Both the position numbers and the translations under genes were made by a program. The notes under the pieces are model-generated. The model saw only the letters and a program-made list of their open reading frames with translations, was not told where the DNA came from and made no database searches. A DNA stretch of 64,000 nucleotides from Clostridia bacterium. Lineage in GTDB: Bacteria; Bacillota; Clostridia; Christensenellales; Aristaeellaceae. The stretch is from contig JAFZOG010000026.1 of the NCBI GenBank assembly GCA_017550745.1, positions 1 to 64,000 of the forward strand, written 5' to 3'. Positions 25,560-34,324 of this stretch are shown piece by piece. The first letter of the stretch is position 1. Each line of letters opens with the position of its first letter.

Positions 25560-26093
25560 TTACACCTCCTGATCCTTTGTCAGCAATTGCTGCAATGCCG
25601 AAAAAGGATGCTGGTCGGGCATGTCCTTCTGGCAAGCATGCGAAGATAAAGTTTCCTCCGACGGCAGTCCGGCCAGGGCCGGGCAATCCTCGCCGCACAC
25701 GAAACGCATGGGCAATTCAAGCACCGCCAGAGTCATTGACAGATGGGAAAGCTCCACTTTCGAGCCCTCATACATCCATCTTTCTTCTCCCTCCGGGGTT
25801 TCCTCCTGCTCTGTGAACCGGGTCTGCCGGATGAAGGTTTCGTCAAAGGGAACCGTCATCGGATAATCCACCGGCTTCAGGCACCCGGCGCAATGGCCGT
25901 GGGCGACGCAGGTCAACTCTCCCCAGATGCGCAGACGGTCGTCCGCGCCGGAAAAGTGTCCCGCCAGGAGCACGCCGTCAAACGTCACCGTTTCGCCGTG
26001 GATGTCCTGGGGCGGGATCTCGTCACGGTGTTCAAATGGAATCGGCTCGTCTGGCATGCGCATAGCGCGCGAAACATCCAGCAGCAATTCCAT
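25560..26093 (-). CDS. YceD family (DUF177) protein
   Basis: A roughly 177-residue YceD/DUF177 protein, a family tied to 23S rRNA and large-subunit accumulation by its constant linkage to rpmF. The features are MELLLDVSRAM at the start, a beta-rich middle with LTCVAHGHCAGCLKPVDYPM (two Cys pairs, C-x5-C-x2-C type), and CGEDCPALAG near 142. The ATG at 26093 matches the usual family start; a GTG at 26114 would add seven residues and leaves the Shine-Dalgarno (GGAGGG) unusually close to the ATG, so the exact start is open. Confidence 0.88.
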   Translation of the reverse strand: MELLLDVSRAMRMPDEPIPFEHRDEIPPQDIHGETVTFDGVLLAGHFSGADDRLRIWGELTCVAHGHCAGCLKPVDYPMTVPFDETFIRQTRFTEQEETPEGEERWMYEGSKVELSHLSMTLAVLELPMRFVCGEDCPALAGLPSEETLSSHACQKDMPDQHPFSALQQLLTKDQEV

Positions 26094-26325
26094 CCCTCCA
26101 ATCGTGACCGGCACATATTATACCCCGTTTCGAGGGGCTTTGTCAATCCTTTTTTCCGCTCCCGTAATTTTTTCTGCGGCAATCGGCTTCCGGCATAAAC
26201 CTGCCCGAAATCCGCCCAAAGAAAATTTACAATCCCCGCATTCCCCTTCCCTTGACGAACAGGTTTGCGCTTTATATAATATGTATACCGGTCAACGACC
26301 GTGAAGAATAAGGAGGATCTGACAT

Positions 26326-27552
26326 ATGAAAAAGCTCGCAGCTTTGCTGCTGTGCCTGAGCCTGCTCAGCGGCGCATACGCCGCTGCCGAGGAAGCTCCT
26401 CTGGCGCTTGGAACGATCGGAAATGCCAAAGCGGCCTACAGCATCACCTGTTCTGTCCCGGATCAATACGCGGTTTTCCACACCCAGACGGACAACCAGT
26501 CCCTGGAGGGAATGCTGGCCAACAGCAACCCGAAAAAGGCAAGCTATCTGTTCGTCGTGATGGTGGAGGAAGATTACGCGGAGATCGACAGCCTGGGCGC
26601 GCTGGACGAAGAAGCGCTGAAAGCCTTTACGGATGTGCTGGAAGAAGACGGCCTCAAGACGACGGTCAAGGAAAAGAACGGTGAAAAATACGTTTGGCTT
26701 GCAGAAACGAGCGCGAAAAAGCAGACCTACGCCATGGTCGAAACCGTGATCCACGGCTGCCTGATCCAGATCACCCTTTCCCCGGTGGAAGAAGTCGTAT
26801 CTGCCATGACCGAAAAAGAGGCCCAGGCCGCCATGGACTTCCTTGCCACTTTGGCGTTCACCCCCGCCGAACCTTTCCCCGCGGATGAAACCGAGGAAGC
26901 GGCCGTGGAAGATGAAATCATTGAAACCCCGGAGGCGCCGGATGCCTCAGAAGAACCCGTGGAAAACCCTCCGGCCATGGCGGGCGGCTGGGAAGTAAAC
27001 CATGAATACAACGTCGTCCGCCTGACCGAAACGGAGCAGCAGGTGTTTGACCAGGCCGTGGCGCTGACAGGCATGGATTACGAACCCATCACCGTGCTGG
27101 CGACCCAGGTGGTGGCGGGCACGAACTATGCTTATCTCTGCCAGGAAAAGGACGGGGACGGGGAGTGGATCATCGTGACGATTTACAGCGGCCTCAGCGG
27201 CGAGGTGCAGATTTTGAATGCGCACGTGCTGGCGCTGTATCATTTGCTGACGACGGACAAGCCCCTGCCCGCCGGGCTGGCCGGAGGCTGGTCGCTGCCG
27301 GCGCCGGACAACTGCGCGGCGCTGGACGAAGAAGCGCAGGCCGCCTTCTCCCAAGCTGCTCAGGCCGCCGATGAAAGCCTTTCCCCCATCGCGCTGCTGG
27401 GCACACAGCTGGTAGCCGGCACGAATTATAAAGTGCTGGCCCGGGACGATTCCGATCTGTACGTGGTGGACGTATATGCGCCGCTGGCCGGTGACGCCGC
27501 CGTCACGAATCTGGATATCCTGGACCTGCTGTCTTATGTAAGCATTAACTGA
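26326..27552 (+). CDS. Secreted protein with two cystatin-like repeats
   Basis: A 408-residue exported protein. Residues 1-20 are a signal peptide (KKLAALLLCLSLLSG, cleavage near AYA-AAEE). Residues 21-185 form an alpha/beta domain I do not recognise; 186-222 is an acidic, proline-rich linker. Two tandem repeats then follow, about 223-305 and 323-405. Each starts AGGW and each holds a QxVxGTNY strand: QVVAGTNYAYL near 262 and QLVAGTNYKVL near 362. QxVxG is the protease-binding loop motif of cystatins, and the AGGW start matches the cystatin N-terminal Gly. It is a candidate secreted inhibitor of cysteine proteases, or simply a cystatin-fold binder. A terminator follows. Confidence 0.75.
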   Translation: MKKLAALLLCLSLLSGAYAAAEEAPLALGTIGNAKAAYSITCSVPDQYAVFHTQTDNQSLEGMLANSNPKKASYLFVVMVEEDYAEIDSLGALDEEALKAFTDVLEEDGLKTTVKEKNGEKYVWLAETSAKKQTYAMVETVIHGCLIQITLSPVEEVVSAMTEKEAQAAMDFLATLAFTPAEPFPADETEEAAVEDEIIETPEAPDASEEPVENPPAMAGGWEVNHEYNVVRLTETEQQVFDQAVALTGMDYEPITVLATQVVAGTNYAYLCQEKDGDGEWIIVTIYSGLSGEVQILNAHVLALYHLLTTDKPLPAGLAGGWSLPAPDNCAALDEEAQAAFSQAAQAADESLSPIALLGTQLVAGTNYKVLARDDSDLYVVDVYAPLAGDAAVTNLDILDLLSYVSIN

Positions 27553-27562
27553 TCCTTTTGCA

Positions 27563-27602
27563 AAAGAACACCGGCAGTTGGTTGGCGCTGCCGGTGTTCT
27601 TT
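27563..27602. terminator. Terminator after the cystatin-like gene
   Basis: AAAGAACACCGGCAG pairs with CTGCCGGTGTTCTTT; runs of T and A on both sides let it work in both directions for the convergent pduL. Confidence 0.85.
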
Positions 27603-27630
27603 CTGTATGCGCGTTATGATATTTTGCCCG

Positions 27631-28203
27631 TCAGACGATTTCACCCATCACGTTGCCGCCGCAGCCGGCTGCGTTGGATTCGTCGGTGTCGATGTGCATG
27701 GCCAGGGCGTACTTGGGGCTGACGCGCACCACCACGTCGCCGAAGATCAGGGAGCGGCCTTCAGTGTCTACCTTCACGGAGACGATCTGCTTGTCCTCTA
27801 CGCCAAATTCTTTCGCGTCTTCGGGGGTCATGTGGATGTGGCGCTTGGCGGCGATCACGCCGATGGGGCAGTCCACTTCGCCGCAGGGGCCCACCAGCTT
27901 GCAGGAGCCGGAGCCCGCGATGTCGCTGGATTCACGGACGGGCGCGGTGCAGCCGATGGAGCGCGCGTCGGTCAGGGACAGCTCGATCTGGGTTTCCGGG
28001 CGCACGGGGCCCAGGATGCTCACGCGGGTGAGGGTCTTCTTGGGGCCGACTACGTCCACACGCTCTTCACTGGCGAACTGGCCAGGCTGGCTCAGATACT
28101 TTTTGGGATGGAGCTCATAGCCCTTGCCGAACAGGGTTTCCAGCGCTTCCTGTGTCACGTGTACGTGACGGGCGGAGGTTTCCACGATAAATTGCTTGCC
28201 CAT
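27631..28203 (-). CDS. pduL: Phosphate propanoyltransferase / phosphotransacylase (PduL type)
   Basis: Interconverts acyl-CoA and acyl phosphate, in fermentation toward acetate or propionate with substrate-level ATP. The 190-residue protein has two PduL barrel repeats with zinc-binding histidines: SARHVHVT near residue 10, AAKRHIHMTPEDA near 120 and AMHIDTDESNAAG near 170. No microcompartment-targeting N-terminal extension is seen and no shell genes are nearby, so this is the free-standing metabolic form. ATG 28203 has AAGG nine bases upstream; ATG 28209 is too close to it. Confidence 0.92.
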   Translation of the reverse strand: MGKQFIVETSARHVHVTQEALETLFGKGYELHPKKYLSQPGQFASEERVDVVGPKKTLTRVSILGPVRPETQIELSLTDARSIGCTAPVRESSDIAGSGSCKLVGPCGEVDCPIGVIAAKRHIHMTPEDAKEFGVEDKQIVSVKVDTEGRSLIFGDVVVRVSPKYALAMHIDTDESNAAGCGGNVMGEIV

Positions 28204-28344
28204 GTTCATCTACCTTCTTTCCCTCTAATGCTCCGGCAGGGCCGGACGCTTATTTCCTCCTTCATTATATCAGATTTTGGCGTTTTTGCAAGGCCCGGAA
28301 AGCAATGATTTCCCTTTACGCAGTAAAGGCTACCATTTAAATAT

Positions 28345-28453
28345 CCGGGGGGAAACCATTCTTTGCTTTCCGGGGCTGCCGCCCGGCCTGCGCTGAAAAC
28401 AGTCCACCGGACTGTTTTCAGCGCGCTTCGGCCCCAAAGAAGGTTTCCCCCGG
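28345..28453. repeat. Nested palindromic intergenic element
   Basis: Outer arms 28345-28365 and 28435-28453 (CAAAGAAGGTTTCCCCCGG) pair imperfectly. They enclose a perfect 16-bp hairpin with a 3-base loop (28390-28405 / 28409-28424, arm GCGCTGAAAACAGTCC). The outer part and the flank GGCTTTCTTGGAA (minus strand, near 28463-28475) match the element at 22267-22311. A further hairpin, GTCGATGA / TCATCGAC, lies at about 28557-28589. Confidence 0.8.
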
Positions 28454-28658
28454 GCCCCTTTCCAAGAAAGCCATAAAGAATATCAAACACAGTAGGTGGT
28501 TTCTTACAGTAAAAACCTTCTCCCTTTTATAGCCTTTCTCGGAAGGGGACGAACCGTCGATGACCGCCTGTGGCGGAAATCTCATCGACAGTGAATACCT
28601 GAATCGTAACACGTGAAATGAGCTGCTTTTCAAGACGGTACTTTTTCTGTTTCCCGTC

Positions 28659-28687
28659 TTGCCGATTTTTTTGTATGCTGGTATACT
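28659..28687 (+). promoter_or_regulatory. Promoter of glyA
   Basis: TTGCCG (28659-28664) and TATACT (28682-28687) with a 17-base spacer; TGG directly before the -10 gives an extended element. GATTTTTTTGTATG is repeated directly at about 28664 and 28697. Confidence 0.65.
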
Positions 28688-28720
28688 GTAAAAGATTTTT
28701 TTGTATGGAGGATTTTTCAG

Positions 28721-29956
28721 ATGGAATTGGAGCTTATCCGTTCGGTGGATCCCGAAGTCGCGGAAGCGATCAACCTGGAGCTGAACCGTCAGCGCACGCA
28801 TATCGAGCTGATCGCCAGCGAAAACTTTGTCTCCCCTGCCGTGATGGCGGCGATGGGATCCTGCCTGACGAATAAATATGCCGAGGGATATCCGGGCAAG
28901 CGTTATTACGGCGGCTGCGAGTATGTGGACATCGTGGAGGATTTGGCCCGGAAACGGGCATGCGCGCTGTACGGCGCGGATCACGCCAACGTGCAGCCCC
29001 ACAGCGGTGCGCAGGCCAACATGGCGGTGTATTTTGCCCTCCTGAAGCCCGGCGATACCGTGATGGGCATGAACCTGAGCAACGGCGGCCACCTGACCCA
29101 CGGAAGCCCTGTGAATATGAGCGGCGCATATTTCAACTTTGTTCCCTACGGCGTCAGCAAAGAAACGGAAACCATTGATTATGACGAGGTGCGTTCCATC
29201 GCCCTCGAATGCAAGCCCAAAATGATCGTGGCGGGCGCGTCGGCTTATCCCCGGGTGATCGACTTTCCGAAGCTGCGGGCAATCTCCGATGAGGCGGGCG
29301 CGCTGCTGATGGTGGACATGGCGCACATCGCGGGCCTGGTGGCGGCGGGCGAGCACCCCAATCCCGTGCCCTACGCCGACGTCGTGACCACCACCACCCA
29401 TAAAACCCTCCGCGGCCCCCGGGGCGGCATGATCCTGTGCCGTGAGCAGTACGCCAAGGCCATCGACAAGGCCATTTTCCCCGGCACCCAGGGCGGCCCG
29501 CTGGAGCATGTGATCGCCGGAAAGGCCGTGTGCTTCGGCGAAGCCATGACGGACGCGTTCAAGGCATACCAGCGGCAGATCGTAAAGAACGCCAAAGCCC
29601 TGGAAAGCGCTTTCCGCGCAGAGGGCGTGCGCATGGTGTCGGACGGCACAGACAACCATCTGCTGCTGCTGGACTTTACCGGCACGGAAATGACCGGCAA
29701 ACAAATGGAAGCGCTGCTGGAGGACGCCAACATCACCGTGAACAAAAACACCGTGCCCAACGAGACCCGCAGTCCTTTCGTTACCAGCGGCATCCGGGTC
29801 GGCACCCCCGCCGCCACCACCCGTGGCCTGAAAGAGGCGGAAATGGTGAAGGTCGCCGGATGGATCGCCAAGGTGCTGCGGGAAGGCGAATCCGCCGTGC
29901 CGCAGGTGCGGGACGAGGTGGCGGCGCTGATGAAGAATTATCCGCTTTACGAATAA
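28721..29956 (+). CDS. glyA: Serine hydroxymethyltransferase
   Basis: PLP enzyme converting serine and tetrahydrofolate to glycine and methylene-THF. The 411-residue protein is full length with [14 protein letters not shown] near residue 29, [20 protein letters not shown] near 52, [11 protein letters not shown] near 172, [18 protein letters not shown] near 198 and the PLP-lysine motif [14 protein letters not shown] near 224 (Lys in THK). GGAGG lies eight bases before the ATG. It has its own promoter and terminator, so it is a single-gene unit. Confidence 0.97.
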   Translation: MELELIRSVDPEVAEAINLELNRQRTHIELIASENFVSPAVMAAMGSCLTNKYAEGYPGKRYYGGCEYVDIVEDLARKRACALYGADHANVQPHSGAQANMAVYFALLKPGDTVMGMNLSNGGHLTHGSPVNMSGAYFNFVPYGVSKETETIDYDEVRSIALECKPKMIVAGASAYPRVIDFPKLRAISDEAGALLMVDMAHIAGLVAAGEHPNPVPYADVVTTTTHKTLRGPRGGMILCREQYAKAIDKAIFPGTQGGPLEHVIAGKAVCFGEAMTDAFKAYQRQIVKNAKALESAFRAEGVRMVSDGTDNHLLLLDFTGTEMTGKQMEALLEDANITVNKNTVPNETRSPFVTSGIRVGTPAATTRGLKEAEMVKVAGWIAKVLREGESAVPQVRDEVAALMKNYPLYE

Positions 29957-29986
29957 ACCAAAAAATGAGGCCGCAGCCTCATATCG

Positions 29987-30024
29987 GGCTGTCGAAAAAG
30001 TATTTTCGGCAGCCTCTTGTTTTT
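29987..30024. terminator. Terminator after glyA
   Basis: GGCTGTCGAAAA (29987) pairs with ATTTTCGGCAGCC (30002-30014), followed by TCTTGTTTTT. A shorter GAGGC/GCCTC hairpin lies just before it. Confidence 0.8.
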
Positions 30025-30039
30025 ATGTGCGTAAAAGGA

Positions 30040-31149
30040 TCATAAATGCCGTTTGGCGCATTGCAGCGCGGAGTCGATCACCTGATCCATGTCGTAGTAT
30101 TTGTATTCGCCCAGCCGCCCGCCGAAGATGACATTTTTTTCCTGATCCGCCAGGGCTTTATATTCCGCATAGCGTTTCCCGTTCTTTTCGTCATTGACGG
30201 GATAATATGGCTCGTTGCCCGGCTGCCATTCAGAGGAATACTCCCGGGAAATCACGGTCTTGGGCAGGTCGCGGCCCTGCCCGTCCTTTCCGAACTCGAA
30301 CCACTTATGCTCGATGATGCGCGTCCAGGGCGTTTCCCGGTCGGTGTAGTTCACGGCGGCGTTGCCCTGGAAATTGGGCATATCCAAAAGCTCTGTCTCA
30401 AATCGAACGGAGCGGTATTCCAGCGCGCCCAGCCGGTATTGGAAATAGGCGTCGATGGGGCCGGTATAGACCACCCGGCGGGCCTGGGCGTCCCAGGAAC
30501 CCTTATTTTCCAGGTAGTCTTCATTTAACCGTGTTTCAATGCCCTCCAGCATGTTTTCCACCATGCGCGTATAACCGCCTACGGGAATGCCCTGATACAA
30601 TGCGTTGAAATAGTTGTTATCAAAGGTCAGCCGTACCGGCAGGCGCTTGATGATGAAAGCAGGCAGGTCGCGGCAGGCCCGCCCCCACTGCTTCTCCGTG
30701 TAGCCTTTGATCAGTTTTTCATAGATATCCCGGCCCACCAGGGAAATGGCCTGTTCCTCCAGATTCTTCGGTTCGCCCTTGATTTCCTTCCGCTGCCCGG
30801 CGATTTTCGCCGCCGCTTCCTCCGGCGTCACCACGCCCCACATTTTGTTGAAGGTGTACATGTTGAAGGGCAGGCTGTACAGTTCGCCGCGATAATTCGC
30901 CACGGGAGAATTGGTGAAGCGGTTGAATTCCGCGAAGCGCTGCACGTAATCCCACACTTGCCTGTTATTCGTATGGAAAATATGCGCCCCGTATTCGTGT
31001 ACGTGGATGCCTTCGATCTCTTTTGTATACACGTTTCCAGCCACATGGGAACGCTTATCAACCACCAGGACGTTTTTCCCCGCCGCTTTCGCTTCATGGG
31101 CAAACACGGCGCCAAACAGCCCCGCGCCTACGATCAAAATATCATACAT
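30040..31149 (-). CDS. glf: UDP-galactopyranose mutase
   Basis: Flavoenzyme converting UDP-galactopyranose to UDP-galactofuranose for cell-surface glycans. The 369-residue protein has the N-terminal FAD fold MYDILIVGAGLFGAVFAHEA, then VVDKRSHVAGNVYT near 34, and the family blocks HEYGAHIFHTNNRQVWDYV near 54, YTEKQWG near 150 and ISREYSSEW near 300. The ATG at 31149 is chosen since GGGGG lies seven bases upstream; the in-frame ATG at 31170 is not needed. No capsule cluster surrounds it. Confidence 0.95.
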   Translation of the reverse strand: MYDILIVGAGLFGAVFAHEAKAAGKNVLVVDKRSHVAGNVYTKEIEGIHVHEYGAHIFHTNNRQVWDYVQRFAEFNRFTNSPVANYRGELYSLPFNMYTFNKMWGVVTPEEAAAKIAGQRKEIKGEPKNLEEQAISLVGRDIYEKLIKGYTEKQWGRACRDLPAFIIKRLPVRLTFDNNYFNALYQGIPVGGYTRMVENMLEGIETRLNEDYLENKGSWDAQARRVVYTGPIDAYFQYRLGALEYRSVRFETELLDMPNFQGNAAVNYTDRETPWTRIIEHKWFEFGKDGQGRDLPKTVISREYSSEWQPGNEPYYPVNDEKNGKRYAEYKALADQEKNVIFGGRLGEYKYYDMDQVIDSALQCAKRHL

Positions 31150-31228
31150 GCGCATTCCCCCGTTTTCCATGTATTCCGGTCCACCCTCATCATAAACGGT
31201 TATGCGTCAAAATTCAAGCTTTTTTGGT

Positions 31229-32605
31229 TCACTCCCGGTCCGCCCACATTTCCCGCTGCGTCTTGAGGAACGCGGTGAATAATACCGAGGCGGCCCCGCA
31301 GCACAGCACGTCGGCGATGGGCGTCGCCATCACGATGCCATACACGGGAAGAAAAATGTTCAGCAGGAACATCATGGGAATGTCCAGCAGCCCCTTGCGC
31401 AGAATGGCCAGGAAGAAGGAGCGCATGCCCTTGCCTGTGGCCTGGAAGAAGGAAATGATGGCGTAGGCGCAGGCGGAGAAGGGGCAGCCCAGGCACAGGA
31501 TGCGCAGGAAGCGCGCGCCTGCGGCGATGGACCTTACGTTTTCATCCCGGATAAAAATTGATACCAGCGGCTCGCTGAAAACCAGGCTGGCGGCCATGCA
31601 CACCAGCGCCACGCCGCAGGAGATCGCGCCGGAGTAAAGGATGCTCAGCTTCATGCGGCGGTAGTTTTTAGCGGCATAGTTGAATCCGATCAGCGGCAGC
31701 ACGCCCTGGGACATGCCGCGCACGATGGAATGGGCCAGCATGTTGATCTTTTTCGCCACGCCGAGGCCGGCCTGGCAGGCGATGCCGTAAGCGCACATCA
31801 GATTGTCCAGCACGGCGTAGGAGATGTTTTCAAACAGCGTCATCAGGCAGGCGGGCAGTCCCGTGCCCAGCACGTCCCGCACCACCGTTTTTTCCAGCAT
31901 GGCCGCGCCCGGTTTAAAGGAAAGGGAGGAGGGGTGGCGCAGGAAATAGACGATGAAGAAAACCAGCGCGCAGACATTTGAAAGCGCGGTGGCCGCCGCG
32001 GCGCCGATGATCTCACGGCCCGGCTTGAGCAGCACGAACATGAACAATGGATCCAGCGCGATGTTCAGTATACCGCCCAGCATAATACCCGCGCTGGCAG
32101 GCATGGAGCGGCCTTCCGAACGGATGAGGTGGGACAGCAGTGTGCTCATGGAGGCGGCCAGACCGCCGATCACCACGGTGATCATCAGGTAGTCCTTCGA
32201 GTGTCCATGCACCTGTGGCGCTTTTCCCCCCAGCAGGTCGATGAATATGTCCCCCGCGAGAAAAGCAAAAAGGGAATACATCAGCGTCAGGGTCAGGCAG
32301 CCCCAGAAAGAAAAAGCGGAGGCCTTCTTCACACGGGCGAGATTTCCGCTGCCCATGGCGCGGCTGATTACGCTGGCCCCGCCCACGCCGAACAGGTTGG
32401 AGATGGCGGAAAGGAACATGAACGCGGGCATGCACACCGTGGCCGCGGTCAGCTTTGCGTCACTGCCCGTCAGGCCGATGAAGAAGGTGTCCGCCATATT
32501 GTAAATCACCAGGATGATCTGGCCGATCACCGTCGGAACGGCGAGCCGCAAAATGGCCTTCAGCACGGGACTGTTCACAAATAGATCCCTTTCATACTTT
32601 GGCAT
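31229..32605 (-). CDS. MATE family efflux transporter
   Basis: A 458-residue, twelve-span membrane exporter coupling Na+ or H+ entry to drug or metabolite efflux. Each half starts with the typical MATE helices; the N-terminal motif AVPTVIGQIILVIYNMADTFFIG near residue 15-37 and LIGFNYAAKNYRRMK near 270 are characteristic. The start at 32605 has a GGGGGCG Shine-Dalgarno; the ORF could extend eight codons. It lies 80 bases beyond the glf start on the same strand. The substrate is unknown. Confidence 0.92.
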   Translation of the reverse strand: MPKYERDLFVNSPVLKAILRLAVPTVIGQIILVIYNMADTFFIGLTGSDAKLTAATVCMPAFMFLSAISNLFGVGGASVISRAMGSGNLARVKKASAFSFWGCLTLTLMYSLFAFLAGDIFIDLLGGKAPQVHGHSKDYLMITVVIGGLAASMSTLLSHLIRSEGRSMPASAGIMLGGILNIALDPLFMFVLLKPGREIIGAAAATALSNVCALVFFIVYFLRHPSSLSFKPGAAMLEKTVVRDVLGTGLPACLMTLFENISYAVLDNLMCAYGIACQAGLGVAKKINMLAHSIVRGMSQGVLPLIGFNYAAKNYRRMKLSILYSGAISCGVALVCMAASLVFSEPLVSIFIRDENVRSIAAGARFLRILCLGCPFSACAYAIISFFQATGKGMRSFFLAILRKGLLDIPMMFLLNIFLPVYGIVMATPIADVLCCGAASVLFTAFLKTQREMWADRE

Positions 32606-32944
32606 GGCTTTCGCCCCCTTCCATCTCATTTTCTCCGTTCGGAAAAAACAGGAAAAGAACCTTCAGCCTTTTACGCTTGAAAGCTCCCTTTTTCTGGACG
32701 TTTGCCATATTATAGCTGTGAACAATCCGTTGCGCAATGAATAATTCTTTATCGAATTATAAAATATTTTTATGAATATAGGAAATATGAAACGCCTGTT
32801 TCCTGAACCGGATAGAAAATCAGGCGCTTTTTATGCCGAAACAGATATTTCTACATTAAAAATCAGAATAATTCCATGCAAATATTGAATGTTACCATGA
32901 TGTTATTTCCCTGCAATCCTTGTAAAGAGGCAGGCTGATTGTAG
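32606..32944. other. Intergenic region between MATE and argH
   Basis: AT-rich, with an imperfect hairpin CGCCTG...CAGGCG followed by CTTTTT near 32793-32832 that may end a rightward transcript. No coding signal or known regulatory motif was seen; it should contain the MATE promoter and the argH transcript end. Confidence 0.4.
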
Positions 32945-34324
32945 TTATTTATTTGCTTTCAGCCATTCCCTGCCCTGGCTCACCGCGGCAAGCACCCGCT
33001 CCGGGGCAGGCCCGCCGATCAGATTCCGGGCGGAAACGCATGCCTGCATGGAAATGGCCTGATACACGTCCTGTTCAAACGCGGGAGAGAAGGCCCGCAG
33101 CTCGTCCAGGGCCAGGTCATCCAAAGCGCAGCCTTTTTCCAGGCAGTGGGCCACCAGCCTGCCCGCCACGGCATGGGCATCCCGGAAGGGCACGCCGCGC
33201 TTCACCAGGTAATCGGCGCAGTCCGTCGCGTTGGCAAAGCCTGCCGCAGCGCTCTTTTCCATATTCTCCACCCGGAACGTGGCGGTGCGCAGCATTTCGG
33301 TGAACACGTGCATACATTTGAGCCAGGTATCCCGGGCGTCGAAGTAGTTTTCCTTATCCTCCTGCATGTCCTTGTTATAAGCCAGCGGCAGGCCCTTCAT
33401 GACTGTCAGCAGCGCCATGAGGTCGCCGTAGACCCGCCCCGTCTTGCCGCGGATCAGTTCCGCCACGTCGGGGTTCTTCTTCTGCGGCATCATGGAAGAG
33501 CCGGTGGCAAAGCCGTCGTCCAGGGTCAGGAAGCCGAATTCCAGGCTGCTCCACAGCACCAGCTCTTCGCAGAAGCGGGAGAGGTGCATCATGCCGATGG
33601 AAGCGGCGGAGAGATAGTCCAGCAGGAAATCCCGGTCGGAAACGCCGTCCAGGCTGTTGCGGCTCACGGCGGAAAAGCCCAGCTCAGCGGCGGTAAATTC
33701 CCTGTCCAGCGGATAGGTTGTGCCCGCCAGCGCGCCGCTGCCCAATGGACAGCAGTCGGCAGACTGCCTGGCGTTTTGTACCCGGCGGCAGTCCCGCCGG
33801 AACATTTCGAAGTACGCCATCAGGTGGTGGCCCAGGGTGATCGGCTGGGCGCGCTGCAGATGGGTGTACCCCGGCATGATGTCGCCCGCGTGCTTTTCCG
33901 CCAGGTCTAGGATCACCTCTTCCAGCTCCAGCAGCATGTCCAGCGTTTGGGCGCAGGTATCCATCGCGTAAAGGTGCATGTCGGTGGCCACCTGGTCGTT
34001 GCGGCTTCGGCCCGTATGCAGGCGCTTGCCGGCGTCGCCGACCCGCGCCGTCAGGATCTGCTCCACCAGCATGTGGATGTCTTCGCTTTCCGCGGGAAAA
34101 TCCACCCTGCCCGCCTGCATGTCGGTCAGAATGCCCGCCAAACCTTGCCGGATCGCGTTTTCGTCCTCGGCGCTGATGATGCCCTGTCTGCACAGCATTT
34201 TCGCGTGGGCCATGCTGCCCCGGATGTCCTGGGGATAGAGCCGTTTGTCAAAGGAAATGGAGGAATGGAAATCATCCACCATCTGATTGGTTTCTTTTTC
34301 GAATCGTCCGCCCCACAGCTTCAT
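32945..34324 (-). CDS. argH: Argininosuccinate lyase
   Basis: Last step of arginine synthesis: argininosuccinate to arginine and fumarate. The 459-residue protein starts LWGGRFEKETNQMVDDF and has HTGRSRNDQVATDMHLY near residue 105, PGYTHLQRAQPITLGHH near 153 and the fumarase-superfamily signature GSSMMPQKKNPDVAELIRGK near 276. The ATG overlaps the stop of the upstream metallophosphoesterase gene by four bases. No other arginine genes are nearby, which is unusual since argG normally adjoins. Confidence 0.97.
   Translation of the reverse strand: MKLWGGRFEKETNQMVDDFHSSISFDKRLYPQDIRGSMAHAKMLCRQGIISAEDENAIRQGLAGILTDMQAGRVDFPAESEDIHMLVEQILTARVGDAGKRLHTGRSRNDQVATDMHLYAMDTCAQTLDMLLELEEVILDLAEKHAGDIMPGYTHLQRAQPITLGHHLMAYFEMFRRDCRRVQNARQSADCCPLGSGALAGTTYPLDREFTAAELGFSAVSRNSLDGVSDRDFLLDYLSAASIGMMHLSRFCEELVLWSSLEFGFLTLDDGFATGSSMMPQKKNPDVAELIRGKTGRVYGDLMALLTVMKGLPLAYNKDMQEDKENYFDARDTWLKCMHVFTEMLRTATFRVENMEKSAAAGFANATDCADYLVKRGVPFRDAHAVAGRLVAHCLEKGCALDDLALDELRAFSPAFEQDVYQAISMQACVSARNLIGGPAPERVLAAVSQGREWLKANK

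Noticed and set aside
26326..27552. Lipoprotein reading of the cystatin-like protein
   Set aside because: The signal peptide ends in AYA-AAEE without a lipobox cysteine.
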